Shown: positions 13,601 through 27,002, counted from the first letter of the stretch. The stretch is DNA of 64,000 bases from Onchocerca volvulus (GCA_000499405.2 HG738140.1:12427560-12491559), one strand, 5' to 3'. The notes: generated from the letters alone by a model not told the origin. Numbers and translations: made by a program.

Positions 13601-14843
13601 AAGGATACGAGTCATTTATAGTAAAATTCTGTGCAAATCCATGCTCAAAAAAAGTAAGAACAAAAGTCTCAAGACCGTAAAACAGACAACTTAATGAAAC
13701 ATTTGAAATATTGGGCACAAATTGAATTTTGGATTTACATAAAACTTATAGCACATCTGAATTTTATATTTCAATTAAATTTATAACCTGAATTTTTCCT
13801 CAGCGAGCACGATCATATCTTCCAGAGCCATTCGATAAGCCTGAATGTAAATTTTATATTTTCAGTTAATGTTTAATCAAGCTATAAAACACTACTTTCG
13901 AAACTGATATGGCTTACCTGAATAATAATAGTCGGATGAATGTTCTGGTCCAAAAACTGTTGTGCCTGTGACATCACTTCACCAGCTAGTACTATAACTG
14001 AAGTAGTACCATCGCCAGTTTCCTCATCTTGTGTACGAGCTATTTCGATAATTGATTTTGCCGCCGGATGTTTCACAGTAATTTCGCGTAAAATTGCATT
14101 ACCATCGTTTGTTATAACTATACCTGTAAATATTCGGTATGTAAGTAAATTCTCAATGATTGAAATACCCAGAAAACATTGTTTATAACTGTATGCCGAA
14201 TGCTGCCAAGCACTAGTTATTACTTATTAATCATTGAAGAGAACTTGCAAATATTATGAAGAATGTGGAAATTCAATCTATTTTTTCTTTTAAATAAAAT
14301 GAAAAAAAAAAAAAAAAACATATATACCTCCCATTGGATCCATCAGCATTTTTAGCATAGCTCGTGGACCCAAGCTTGTACGAATGACATCAGCAATAGT
14401 CTGAAACACAAGCATTAGAATACTGAATCATCTTCTTATGGCAGCTTCCAATCATTACAGTTAAGATGATTCTAGCTGATATCCTGCTATAACTGATTTG
14501 ATGAACACCATTCTAATGATGAGAATGCATGAATAAGGGATATGTCAATAAATAATAACTATAATGGCCTAGGAACTATATTATTATAATTTACAATGTT
14601 ATAATGATATATAATGGTCCAGGAACTATATAATTATAATTTATAGTGTTATAATGATAATTATAATGATATCATAACATTATATGTCAAGCGATTGCTA
14701 GTGATAACGATAAAGATAATAATCATAACAGTAAGAAATACCTTCGCGGCAGCAATATTGCCGGTTTGTACCTGATGGCCGCTTTCCCTGGTTGTATTTT
14801 GACTAAGCACAACAATTGGTGTTGCACCACTTCCACGCATCAT
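10606..14843 (-). CDS. cct-3: T-complex protein 1 subunit gamma (CCT3 chaperonin)
   Basis: This is a subunit of the cytosolic TRiC/CCT ring that folds actin, tubulin and other clients with ATP. Eleven exons can be placed: 14742-14843, 14328-14400, 13918-14123, 13788-13840, 13337-13523, 12835-13035, 12322-12485, 11945-12110, 11465-11581, 11040-11243 and 10606-10776. They total 1644 nt, giving 547 aa, which matches the family length of about 545. The N-terminus [16 protein letters not shown] is gamma-subunit specific. Group II chaperonin signatures are visible: MDPMGG (exon 2), the nucleotide-binding GDGTTS (exon 3), KKGESQ (exon 6), [13 protein letters not shown] (exon 7) and LVPGGGA (exon 9). 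The sixth intron (12486-12834) begins GC rather than GT. TTTTCAG acceptors just upstream of the start (around 14874) could serve spliced-leader trans-splicing. Two ATGs start the ORF in tandem, and the first was taken. Confidence 0.97.
14562..14657. repeat. Imperfect tandem duplication in cct-3 intron 1
   Basis: Two copies of an approximately 50 bp AT-rich unit lie head to tail. Each carries a GG-N-CAGGAACTATAT-like core (GGCCTAGGAACTATA, then GGTCCAGGAACTATA) followed by AATTTAYARTGTTATAATGAT. It is probably a local slippage duplication. Confidence 0.7.
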
Positions 14844-15329
14844 TTTTCACTGTATTTCCTGTCAGTCAAAAAGCTGAAACATATCCATGTAAGATCAAAA
14901 CTTCCTCACGTCAATTTTCCGAAAAGTTTTGTTTTAGCTAAATTAAAACTTATTACTTTAAGTTGCGGTCTGTTTACAAACTACTAAAATTTTTTTGTAA
15001 AATTTGAAACTGCTCAGAGAAAACAACAAATCAAAGTTCGAGATAACTTCGCTACTGCTAAACAGACATATGTGAGAGAGAAAATTTCAAGAAATATACT
15101 GAATTTTTTCGGAATTCAGTTACATTTCTGAATTTTGAATTCAATTACTTATGTCATTGAAAATAAGACTTAATCAGAAAATGACTTAGCGAGATTTTTC
15201 AAAATGTTTGCACTCCAAAAAAGGTTTCAATCAAAGTTGTTAGAAAGAATGAGTCAATTTAATTTTATCACTTGTTTTGCGAGGTAAACAAAGAGATCTG
15301 TTAGCCTGAGATTTAGTCAGAGTATTCAT

Positions 15330-15960
15330 CACAATGAAGGGATAATTCGAGAAAAAGAAATCAAATAATAATTTCCGCAAAAATGATCCTATCTCTAAAT
15401 ATGATAATAAATTATCTATTCAGGAACCATTTGTGCATAAAAATTATTATCTGAGTTAAAAATATAATCAAGAGAAGTCAGCAAAAAAACTCTATGAAAC
15501 TAAACTACAATTTACTAAAAAATCACAAGATAAAATTACTGACAGTTATACTGAAAAAGTGCTCATTTCTAAACATAAAGGACTTTAATACAGTGATTCT
15601 ATAAAAAAAGACAGTGATTCTACAGAAAAAAAAAAAGTAAAAAATTTAAGCCGGAACTGATTTATGGAAAATTATAACGATATTTCAAAAAAAGATAATA
15701 TAACTGATTTAAATAAATGTGAATTTTTTCACACCAATAAATGCATCTATATCTCTATATAGGGAAAAAAAGCATTCTGAAAGCAAACTTTAATGTATCT
15801 TTTGAAGCAAAAATTAAAAATAGTCTTAATTTCAGAAAGATATGATAATATCAGCATATGATCGTGATGGCACGCTAATGCCTATTTAATTAATCGGAAG
15901 ATTGGCAAAAGAGTTATCAAAAGATCCTACTGGTTAAAATGCAACAAACTGATTCATTAT
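15330..15960 (+). pseudogene. Possible decayed coding sequence of unknown origin
   Basis: Plus-strand translation gives Lys/Ser/Asn-rich, protein-like segments interrupted by stops. One frame reads FRKNDPISKYDNKLSIQEPF and then SAKKLYETKLQFTKKSQDKI. Another, near 15841, reads MIISAYDRDGTLMPI, stop, LIGRLAKELSKDPTG. Runs of this sort differ from the T-rich noise around them and resemble the state of the infB fragment. I could not assign a family. It may be another endosymbiont-derived insertion, an old retroelement, or chance. Confidence 0.25.
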
Positions 15961-17980
15961 GAAAAGTAAAATCTAAATGGCACTCATTTCAGTACTATGT
16001 TTAGTTCCATCATCAAACTTTACTTATATTATTATGAAAGAAAAATGCCTGATCTGACTCAGCCAGGTAACAGTAAAATTAGGCTCATTCTTAGGGGTAA
16101 AATAGATTGATTCATAGTAATACAAGTAGTCTAATCTTAACAACATAAGTAAGCCAATCCGTAGCAGTAAAAACAGGCCACATTCAATACAACCAACGGA
16201 CAATGAAAAGACGAAATAAACGAATCAGCGAGAAAGCGTCCAATAACATCAGATTCTTAATATGGTCTTCAGCAGTTTCAGTCCAGACATTATGAACTCT
16301 TTTGTCTCAATCGAGAGAAAAATCCCGATTTGCAGAGGAGGAAAAAGGGAAAGGCGGAGGCAAGGAGAGGCAGGATAAAACGAACAAGTTGAGACTTTCC
16401 AGGCTGCTAGTTCGGGGCAACTTTTTGAAAGACGTAATCTTTAGACAGGATAAATAACCTACTGAGTAGTAATATTGAATTTAGGATGAGATTAGAAACC
16501 TAATTGTATATGATGAAAAATAGAATTAATGAATGTAATATTTACCACTTCAATAGCATTGGTTCAAATAAAATATTAAATTTTTTCTCATTTTGATGAA
16601 AAAATTGGAAGACTAAAGGAAAAAAAAATCGAAAGACTCAGAAGTCTCTTTGAATTTTGCAGAATAATTCGAATCTGTCAAAAATGTGAGTTTCATACGT
16701 TTCCTTTATTGTTCTAATAATCTTAAATCTGTACAAACGTAACTTTCCATTCGATGATTCCATCTGAGACGAGATATGCTAATACTTGCAAGTAAAGAAA
16801 CTCTATCATGACCAGCATAATTCGTTACATTACCTTTGCACTGAAATGAAAATATAATCAAAGTGATGTAACGACTATTCTGCAGTTCAGATTTTTATAT
16901 GCAAGCATTTGATTGAAGAAATATGCGAAAATATTAGGTCCTGTTGGCGGATTGAACATATAATACTTATAGGTAAAATAATTGCCAATATTTCGTAATT
17001 TCCTCGGAAAACTTTGGATTTTTATTCCTATGTCAATAGATTCTGTATTTGACATAACTTTTAACTTCTGTTTTCCCTGCATCAATGATTTCTTTTATTA
17101 AAAAAAAGTGAAAAAAAAAAATCATTTGGAATTCAAGTCAGTTCCTACCATATTTTGCCTTAATTAATTACAACCCAACACAGTAATTAACCATCATCAG
17201 TCTTTTCTTTTGCTTTATAATTTTTCTTTTCTTTTGATTGCTATGAATAATTTCAGAGAATCTGAGTAATATCCGGATAATTAAATGAAGTGTTGATAAC
17301 AAAATTATTTGGCGCAGAAATTACGTCTCTTCAACTTACCACTTCATCATCGATAGACGATGAACATATAAAAGCTACCAAAATTTATATCCCAATTTTT
17401 TTTCTTTTTTTTTTCTTTTTTTTTTTTAAAGAAATTGCATTGTTTTTGTTAATGGCATTAAGTTTATCAATCGTTAAAATTAAAATGTTGTAATTCTTAA
17501 TTTCGGAATTATTCTTTTCATTCTTTTATATAATATTTTTTTTATTTATTATGCATTCACTAGCAAAACGTTGAAAAGAATTTGATACCACTGCGATCAA
17601 TATATGCACTTTTCTGTTTTCTTTTTTTTTTTCTCCAAGTAAAACTTATTTCTAAAATTTCACTCAAAACAAATATATCATCATTCTAGCGGAACAAATG
17701 TTTTTTTTTTTTCCAACTTGCAGTGCATATTTCAAAGTCTGATCAGTTTTTTTACGAACAAACACGGGAAAGTACAAAGTTTGTTTGTTTAAACTGGCAA
17801 AATAAGAATTGTTGCCAAGTAATACGGTAATAAGTTTAATCAACTCTAAAATTTTATTAATCTACCAAATATTTGTCGTCGAATTTATTCTTTACTTTTT
17901 TCTTACAGCTTATGCTCAATGGTATATAGAATTCTCTGTTTGGAGTATTTAGAGTTTTTTTTGGATGAGATGAATTGATA

Positions 17981-18132
17981 GTTAAGCATAAGATAATAAA
18001 TGATAAAATAAATCTTGGTCCAATCACTTATGAAAGGAATATCATTTAAAAACATTCAGATCTTCAGTTCATCCCTTATTATAAATGATTGGACCCAAAA
18101 TCGATTCTATCATTTATCATTTCATGCTTAGC
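17981..18132. repeat. Palindromic (fold-back) repeat, arms about 58 bp
   Basis: The arm at 17981-18037 (GTTAAGCATAAGATAATAAA ... TTGGTCCAATCACTTATGAA) is the imperfect reverse complement of 18073-18132. A spacer of about 35 bp lies between them. The motif TTGG(G)TCCAATCA is preserved in both arms. Structure and length suggest a small non-autonomous fold-back or MITE-type element. No target-site duplication was established. Confidence 0.75.
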
Positions 18133-20132
18133 TTTCTTCTATCACATTCAGATAAAATTCTAAAGATTTTAAATAGAACAATTCTCCATTCCATGCATTG
18201 CTTCATTTCGATGAGATATTACAAATTACTATACTGAATATAAATTATGAAACTGTAGAAAGACAGGGAGAAAAGAGATAAAGAGATTTGAAGAGATATT
18301 ATTTTCGAAAAAAAAAAAAAAAAAACGCTGCATTTTCAATAATTGTTTACATGTAGGTTGATTGCATTTTTTTTTTAAACTAATGCTTCAAACTAAAATA
18401 AGATTGGTTTCTTTTCGAAAAATTCAGTGCGAATTGTTGTCATAAAAAAAGTGCAGTCAATGAACAATTCTTTCCATACCTGTGCTAATCAATGAATTTT
18501 AATCACTTATTAATATTCAAAAAAAAAAAATTTAAAAATCATCTAAGAGTTAAAAATAAATCAATAATTACATTTGTGGTTAAAATTATTTAAAGAAAAT
18601 TCTATACCACTTTTTTTACTGATTTTTGATCTGTTTGTTAGCTGCAATCATACATCTAATGTTGGTTTTTTGTGAGATTTGTTAGCTTATCAGCAATATT
18701 AATAAACAAGTCAGCAATTTACCACAAGCAATTTATTTGAATGCTGCTTGTATCAGCAAGTTTCATAGATTTTTAAATCAAATTAAGGTCACCCTAATCT
18801 CATTTCTTACTTTGCAACTTTTCCACTAATTAGCATGGACGACCAGTTATCAATTTGCTTTTTTTCCTGGACAGAGAGATACGTGAAAATGAACTGAGAT
18901 GACTGTAGGGATTGTTTTTAGAGATAATTTGAAACATATTTGCGACAAATTGTTAGATTATCAATGCGTTTAGGATTTTTAAATTTTGCTATAGTTATAG
19001 AATTTCCAATTTCTGAATTTTTGTCGTAATTTTGCAATTCAAGCACTTATTTGTCATATATTTTTTTAGTTTATTCACATTCAGTAAAAGTTTGAAACAA
19101 AACGAATTTTGAAATTTGTTAAATATAAGTAAAAAATCAGTGCAAATATGAGCTTATTATTATGAGATACTAAAGTATGGGGGAATTTTGATGGAAAACA
19201 ACATAACAAATAAAATATTGTTAAAATGATGAGAAAGAGCATTTAAAGAAAAGAGTTCATTTGCTAATGACTAAATAAATTTTATTAAATTTCATAATTG
19301 ACAAAAGCTTTTTTTAAACTTCCTTCGCTTTCATTTTTTTTTTTTTAACAATGCGGAAAGATGAGCACTGAAAGATTTTCATCAGGCAACCGTTTTTTAT
19401 TTTTCAATTAAATTCTCCTCTCAATAATTTACTCCCATAGTCCGGAAAATATGCATTAATCATTAAAATTATCATATAAAAGCAATAGTAAAGAATTCAA
19501 ATTTTAGATGAAATCGAGAAATACTATACACAACAATAAAACAAACAATGTTTGAGCATCTCCCTAATTGTATTTATTAATATAACTGAATATCATACGA
19601 CCCATCTAGTAATCAAAAATCTGATATCCAGTAATTATAAGTTGATCTCACTATTATAGTGAAATTTATTATGTGGAGTACATAAAATAAGAAAAGATAT
19701 AAAACAGATTCCGAGGACTTTTTATAAATGCAATAAAATTTACAATGTTCTTCTGAATAACTTCAAATAAGGAAGTTAAACATTTAATGGCAACTTTTAA
19801 ATCTGTCGGATTTATTATCCTTATTAATTGTTCTATCAGCTAAGTGCATATATTGGTATATTAATATATATATAGGTCTGACTATTTCCCTTTACAGAAG
19901 TTCGCTAAAAAATTCAATGACATCTATTATGATTGAAATTTCGAGCTCATAAAATCGCACAACGTTAAGAAAACAGATAATATATTATGTGGATTCATTG
20001 CTTTGACATCAATCCTCGCATATAGTGATCTTGGGTAATGATTGATCATTGATCAGAACAGGATATAATGAGAACATCATATAAATTAAGATGTGAAGTT
20101 AATCAATTTTTTCAGTCGATAATACGTACAAA

Positions 20133-23100
20133 TTAATTGTCCAATTGTCCATTTGTCGTAAAATGCCGTCGTCGTGGATTTTCTTTTTCCACCGTACTTG
20201 CTGCCACTTCTACAGCGTGAGTCTTTTCCAGATCTATTTTTGTGTAATTTATACTAGATGCTGTGCCAATAGATACTAAATCGTTACGTGTATTAGATGA
20301 ATTGGCCCTGAAATTATGGTATCACTGATAGATGATTCAAGTGTAATATTGCTTAGATGGTAGGAATATAGTACTGATTCCTTATTCTTATCTCGGATAA
20401 CATTTATCAAATATGAATTTATCGATTGATTCCTGATGTTCAAACATCGTTGATTCCAAATACTGATTACTGCTAACCGAAACACAAATTATACCTGACA
20501 GCTGCAGGTGAACCTTCCTCAGATATTCCCACTGCTACTAATGCGTAATCAAGCTGCGATGGCGTAGCTTCACGATCATTCACTCCTGAATCCTAAAATT
20601 AGTAATTGTATAGCATATTGCGATTATAACATGCATTTGGGATAATCTCATGTTATGTATCATAGTAATTAATATTGCAATACCAAATGTTATCCTTTTA
20701 TCATTAAAAATCTTCTTATAAAACTTCAATTAAATACCATAACAGAGATTTAACGGAACGATTTTTAAATTTTAATAAAAAATTCACATCAAACAAATCA
20801 TTTGAATTTTTGCGAATTTTAAATTACGAATTTGAATGATATCTTTCAATGAAACAGGCAAGAATGTCAGCTGTCATGTAAAACTAAAACATAGCAGAAT
20901 AAATTTCGAAAAATATTAAACAAATTCAGAAAATATAGATATGTGTTGTTTTTGTTTCAATTGAGATTAGATAGTGCGAAAGTTGATGAGCAGTTCGATA
21001 ATTAATAGCATAGGTGCTTGTCATTCCGAGAAATTCTGTTCGACACAGGATAGCAATTGAACACGGATAAGTGATAAGCTATCTGCCTGACTGAGCTGAT
21101 AGTATTACTATTTCTCATGTTTTACATAAATTTTATAGAATGAAAAATTACCTGTCGAGCATTAACATAAGAATTTAAAAATGGTCTATCGTAAGATCGC
21201 AGAAATCCACTAGGTAGACAGCGATGTGATAATCCAGTGGCAGAAGCATTGAATCGTTGTGAGCCGAAATCTCCCATGGGAGAGAGATTAAGATTTTGTT
21301 CCGTTGAACCACTTAAAATGGAAAGGAATGATAATTGGATGGGGAATAATTACTCATACCATTTATGAAAATATTTATGAGGATTTTAATTAGAAACAGT
21401 TAAACATTTCTCAATTTTTCATACGACGAAAGAGAGTATAAGGAGAAGAAGAAATTGCTTCAAATAAAGAAAAAAAGCTTACAAACTGAAATGGCTAGTA
21501 GAGGCATATTCTCTCAAAACAGGTGATAAACACTGTGGCGATGAAGTGGCGGAATGACGATGTGGAAGAACATTGACATAGGAATGATCACAAGTACTAA
21601 ATTCGAGTGGCTGTCGCTGAATGACATGTTCACTTCTGAAATTAATTTTACCTGGAATCCATGCATTCTATATTTTCTTGAAAGCATATGATAGAAGAAT
21701 AGACTTCGATCAAATTTTTGATAAACTTTAAAATATAGGATTGATCAAGAAATCCTCACTGCTCTTACCTCACTTTTATCAACAAATAAGTTTAAAATAA
21801 AACTTTAAGGATGAAATAGATAATGATATATGCATATAAATATATTTATGAATATTCACGTCCTCGCAATTATTGGGCAAAATTTAAATGTTTTGTTATG
21901 GCCTGAATATTTTGATTTTCTGATAATCGCATATCACGCAGGAAAAAAAATAAAAAAAAAAAAAAAAAAAACAACGAATCTACGCAAAAAATTAAATGAA
22001 GAAGTACTATGAAATAATAATTCTATTTACACGATGTTTCCCATAAAAGCCGGTCGACTGAAGCGTGATCGAGACGAATGATAAGATGATGGTGGCAGAG
22101 GCCAAACAGCCGTATTTGCCGGTCCGGCAATACTTCGCGGTCGTTTCGGTATCTGGAAAAGGAGCTGTCGATGATGATGATTAGACCGACCATTGAATGG
22201 TCGATGATTATTGATGACACCGCATGAAGATGACGAATAATTAATGACATTTGCTGTTCCTACAAAAAATATATATCAGAATATCAGGGATATATATCAG
22301 GATAAACCTGAAAAGCGTCTGAAGTAGGAAATATGAAATCTAGCAATATTCATATTCGAAGTTATGGTAAATCACTTTTTTCTCTTACCCCTTTTCGTTT
22401 ATTTCAATGAGAAAAAGCAAAAGAATTATTGAACTTGAAGGAAATTGAGAATCCCTTATGTCAAATGAAATAGTTTACAAATTTTCCAGAATTTTCAAAA
22501 AGTTTTCGTTACCTTCACTTGAATATCTTTGTATTGGTTGAATACGTGTACCAGTGTAGCTCGAAGGAATGTTATGAACACTATGATAGCTTCCCGTAAC
22601 CGACTGCGCACGAGCTTCACGTATAGCTATACCCATATTTGCATTATCTTGGATACGAGATTGCACAAGCTGAAAATGAATATACATATATGGAAAACAT
22701 TTTCTTTTTTATTTCGAAAATCCTTTGATTTTTAAGTTTGATAAAATTTGATTCAAACAGAATTCATAATAAAGTCTCAAATTTCAACAAAAAATACCTG
22801 AAAAATAACTTCAGCTTGATGTGACTGAAACGTATGTAGGCCTTCGCCGCTGCTACATCTGAAAAGATAATTTTGAAATTGGATTTTCTGATAATGGCCA
22901 ATATTTTCGGATATATTTGGTGCTTATTGGACACAGTCCAATATATGGCCATCTACTCTTGATACAAATACGGGCGCTTTTTTATCCATCAGATATAGTT
23001 TCAATAATTCCAATTGCCTAAATTCGATTTCACATGAGATGAAGATTGATACTTTTTCTTCAAACTATAAATTATGTATAAGGTGAAATATTTTGACTTA

Positions 23101-24938
23101 ATTAAATTTACAACTTCTATCTTTACTTTCTTTATACGATTTATTATTTAATCCTTGTTTTTAGGAATTCAATTCATATATTCTTTTAGAAGATTTTTCT
23201 TTTGGCCAAGTATAAGATATCCAGAATTAAAAATGAGAAAATTTTTGTTACCTTACATGATAAATTATTTGTTTTTCTACTATACTGCAAATTCCATACA
23301 TAAACAGAGGTTGTTCGAAGATGTGATTTTTGCTTAATCAAAATTTGTAAATGCTAATTTCCCATATTTTACCGCAATTTTCGATTTCAAAAGTTGTGCT
23401 TTTTAAGGATAAATTTTGATTGAAGAAAAATATCTATTAGTTTGAAATAGGATAGAAAACATTTTCAGATTACCACTCCTACGCTAATTCTTTCAAATAA
23501 GCTTTTAGATTTGGAGCTATCATTGCTCTTTGTACTTATATCATTTCCCTCTCCTTCTTTTTCTTTATTTATTGATATCAGTGGACAGTCAAGAGAACGA
23601 CAACAAAATCGATTTTAATGGATGAAATATTGATTGTATATTTTTAAAATATTAAGACAAATATTTTCTTTCAAAACTTCCAGATGAAATTTTTTTCTTT
23701 TTTTTTTTTTTTTTTCACAGAAATGAACAGATACATTAGGATGGATTGAGAAATTAGACAAGGATATGATGGAGAATTAAAATATTTAGAGAAAATTTGG
23801 AGCAGTATTATCAGCAATATTGTTAATTTAATTATATTTATTTTTATGAAATTAACTGAATAATAAATATGCAAAACGAAATTGGTTTAACAAAAAGAAC
23901 ATAAAAGGTGAAGTTTTAAATACCTTCGTCCACTTTCGAAAAAGAAAATACCAGCTGATGTAAAACCATAACGACGCAAAAAATGTAATGGCCAGTTTAA
24001 CGTTTCGCATCGTGTACGAATAAAAACAATCTCATTTTCGGTCACTTTTAATGTTCCTAAAAAAATTAATGAATTAGTAAACCACAGAGGAAAAAATATA
24101 GCGCATTTTTTTCTCATTACTTTCAACCCGGAAGAGAAAATTATTCAGAAAGATCTATTTTAAGATTTATGAGGTATATACATTATGACTCATACAACAT
24201 TTTTTAAAAGAATTCATATATTACTAAGAGTAAGTGTCAAAATTGAACTGAAAGACTGAATTATTCATTAGGAATTTTTTTTTTTATAAGACTAGATTAT
24301 TCATCAGAAACTTTTTTTTTTGCATTAAAATACAAATCAATTAAATTTCATTTAATTCCTTTAAAAATATCATTCAAAACAATTTATCACATTGCTGCAC
24401 AATTAATAAATTTGATTTATATCTTAATCTATCACAAAATATTTCGTGGCGATTTTTTTCTAAGAAAATGAAAAAAATTGCCGTATTTATTGTCAAGGAT
24501 TAAAAAAAGAATTTTTCAATTTTTTACTTGTCTTTATAAGTCTTTTAAATTTTCTCGATTTCTATACATCCATAATGATGAAGTATTTTACGCCATTGTT
24601 GAGTTATATATTGGAAATATTTCTATTCTCAAATCGAGTATTACATCAGGTATTAAAATGTAAATTTGATAGAATAGTTAAAGATAATGATAAGTTCGAA
24701 AACTTTGAAGATAAAAGTATGACGAAAACAATGAAGATGATTATGATTGCAATTAATTTTATTTTTTGCGAATGATGTCATTACCTGGAATAAATTTGTT
24801 CCTTTTTTTAACGAATACTTGGAAAGTTTCAGGATCATCACTTGCAAAAGTCCCTCCAACTCTTACTTCACCTCTTGTAGCATTTTGAAAATTTTTTAAA
24901 AATTCTCTCTGACCTGTTTGACTCATACAGTTGCCCAT
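20133..24938 (-). CDS. rog-1: FRS2/ROG-1-like docking protein with IRS-type PTB domain
   Basis: FRS2 proteins are membrane-anchored adaptors that bind receptor tyrosine kinases through a PTB domain and recruit Grb2 and Shp2 to the Ras-ERK pathway. Nine exons: 24785-24938, 23924-24056, 22798-22858, 22513-22669, 22031-22259, 21483-21635, 21152-21311, 20495-20592 and 20133-20307. They sum to 1320 nt (439 aa). The start MGNCMS is a consensus N-myristoylation site with a cysteine for palmitoylation. Exons 2-3 give [20 protein letters not shown] and [17 protein letters not shown], matching the FRS2 PTB core (LRRYGYD...FSFESGRRCQTGQG). The remainder is disordered and Tyr-bearing: SYVNVLP and SYVNARQ (YxN, Grb2-type), LDYALV, and near the C-terminus [13 protein letters not shown], which aligns with the YAVIDIERTAA of FRS2. 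The gene symbol is by homology to the C. elegans FRS2 relative. A TTTCAG acceptor precedes the start at 24950. Confidence 0.88.
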
Positions 24939-26814
24939 AGCATTGATTTCTGAAAGAAAATATTTTTTTTTTTCTGTAAAAAATTTCCAAAAAAAAAAGA
25001 AAAAAAAATTCAAAAAAAGTAGAAAATAAGGGAACATATATTTATAAGTGATTAAAAAACGAATAATATATTTATATAAAGTATTTTAAAATTTCCATAA
25101 AAATTCAAAATTTTAAATTTTGAAAAAATTTGAATATAAATCCTTAAGTATTGAAAAAACTGCAATTTTTTTTAAAACGAAAAGTATTCCAAACTTTTTG
25201 AGTGCTCCAAACGTATAAAACATTTTGTTCAATAATGACCAACTCTTGCTATTTGATTTTTATTCGGCCTACATACGATTACATTATTTTAAACAGAAAT
25301 TCGTTCGATTTGAAATTTCTAAGGAATAAATATTTTTTATTATCTATCCTGCTTATCTAATATTTTCACACCTCTTAGATGTAACCGATCGACTTTTATG
25401 GCAATTGATCAGAAAAATTCCTTCAATCAAAAACGAAGACTTACAAAGATTTTTTATTTTCTTTTAGTGTAATAATATAAGAGCTGTTATCACATCGAAA
25501 ATGTCAGAATCTCTTAGTTCTTACAACACATTTCAATTCGTAATATTGCGGTAATTTTATGCCTAAATGTATCAATTCCGAAAATACCAGTTGTTAACTA
25601 CTTGCTTTAACAAATCCGATAGTTATATTGTTTACGGTGAAAAAGAAATGCTATGGTATCAATTCAAAGTTATGCGAAAGAAAAACTTCTTTCTTCTTAT
25701 TTTCAACTCTTTTATAATTAATTAATAGGGAATTTTCATTGATCTCAATATTATGTGAATTTTTTTTTCGGGTTCAGCTTGCACCATTAATACAAATTGA
25801 GAATCGATGAAGCTGTTGGCTTTGCTAATTTTTTTTTCCTCAATAACTTTCAATCAATCATTCTTGGATTTTTGATCACATTTTGTAATGTATTTGAAAT
25901 GATAATGATTTGAAAAAAATGAAAATTGTATTATGTTTAGAAAATTCAAAATAATTAAAGTACCAAATGTTTGATTATTGAAATTTTCGATAGATCAAAG
26001 TATCAAAATAATTCATGACAAAAAAAAAAAAAAAGAACATATTTCGGAAATTATATTTAGACATACTTTTTTTTTTCTTCAGCTTATTTCTTGTATCAAA
26101 GGAAAAAAAATATCTTTACATTTTTTTTTAATATTTAAAATTATTTGAAATTTATAAGTCCGTATTTTAATTTGAAAGCTAAAATATGAATTAAAAAAAA
26201 ATTTCTTATCAATTTTACCGATTTTTTTTGTTGGACTTTCTCGCATTATGCTAAATTAGTCATAATCTTAATTCCTAATAATAATAATAATAATGCAATA
26301 TTATTCCTACTGTGGTGATGCAAATACAATACATACATTTTCATATCTGTAAAGTTAAATACCTTTACAAATATATATATATATATATAGAAGATAATAT
26401 GATATGATTAGAGTAAAATAAACCGTTCCTATGGCCTAAAAAGTGTTTGAAAATCGAAATTTTTGAAATCAAAATAGGACAAGGAGATAAAGCAACGTCT
26501 CTTATCTCTTCTCCTACAATCCTTATCATCATACCACTGTAGTGCAAGTTTCTTCATCCGCTCTTCTCCTCAAAGACTGTTCGATTCTCAAATTTCATCA
26601 AACAATTCATTGAGTTACAGAAAAAAAAAAAAAAAAAAGAAAGGAAAAATAAAACTAAATCAATAATTGGTGGGAAATTTTAATTCCGAATGAGTAATGG
26701 TTATTTTAATTAACTGTAGCTAGCAAGTGAAGCTATAATAAGTGAGCAATGAGTAATGAGCAATTATAGCATAGATAACGATGATAATAATGATAATGAC
26801 AATGAACGGTAATA

Positions 26815-26875
26815 ATGATGACGATGATGGTGATGGTGATCATTACCATCACAAAATCGTCATCATTCATCCAGT
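26815..26875. repeat. GAT-rich inverted repeat
   Basis: GATGACGATGATGGTGATGG is followed within a few bases by the near reverse complement ATTACCATCAC...CGTCATCAT. The hairpin is embedded in a GAT/AAT-rich simple-sequence tract. It is likely a microsatellite that happens to fold. Confidence 0.6.
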
Positions 26876-26918
26876 TGGTGTGAGCTAATGTAGCACAGCA
26901 GTTGGTTTATCCTTCAAA

Positions 26919-27002
26919 ATGTGTTGTAAACTTTTTGGCAGTAAGAGCAACGAAAATCCTCTCCTATCTTCGCCAGTTGTTAAAGGACTAAAAGAAACGA
27001 TT
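26919..27002 (+). CDS. Possible first coding exon of an unidentified gene
   Basis: An ATG at 26919 opens 28 codons beginning MCCKLFGSKSNENPLLSSPV and ends at a good GTAAGA donor at 27003. Base composition is clearly higher in GC than the flanks. A Cys-Cys pair at the very N-terminus suggests a possible lipid-anchored protein, but there is no Gly2 for myristoylation. No partner exon was recognised downstream before the DnaJ gene, so this may be a fortuitous ORF. Confidence 0.25.

Larger units (their letters stand above)
14875..20132. other. 5.2 kb intergenic region
   Basis: This stretch separates the 5' end of cct-3 from the 3' end of the FRS2-like gene. It is AT-rich with many A or T runs (for example around 17400-17425, 17620-17632, 18309-18326 and 19338-19350). 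It holds a possible decayed coding stretch (15330-15960), a palindromic repeat (17981-18132) and a purine-rich patch near 16316-16375. A minus-strand ORF at 16858-17085 has no recognisable domain. No convincing intact gene was seen. Confidence 0.6.

Noticed and set aside
16858..17085. 75-codon minus-strand ORF (MMQGKQKLKVMSNTESIDIG...)
   Set aside because: Somewhat protein-like but with no homologue I recognise, no exon signals and no neighbours. Evidence too thin to call.
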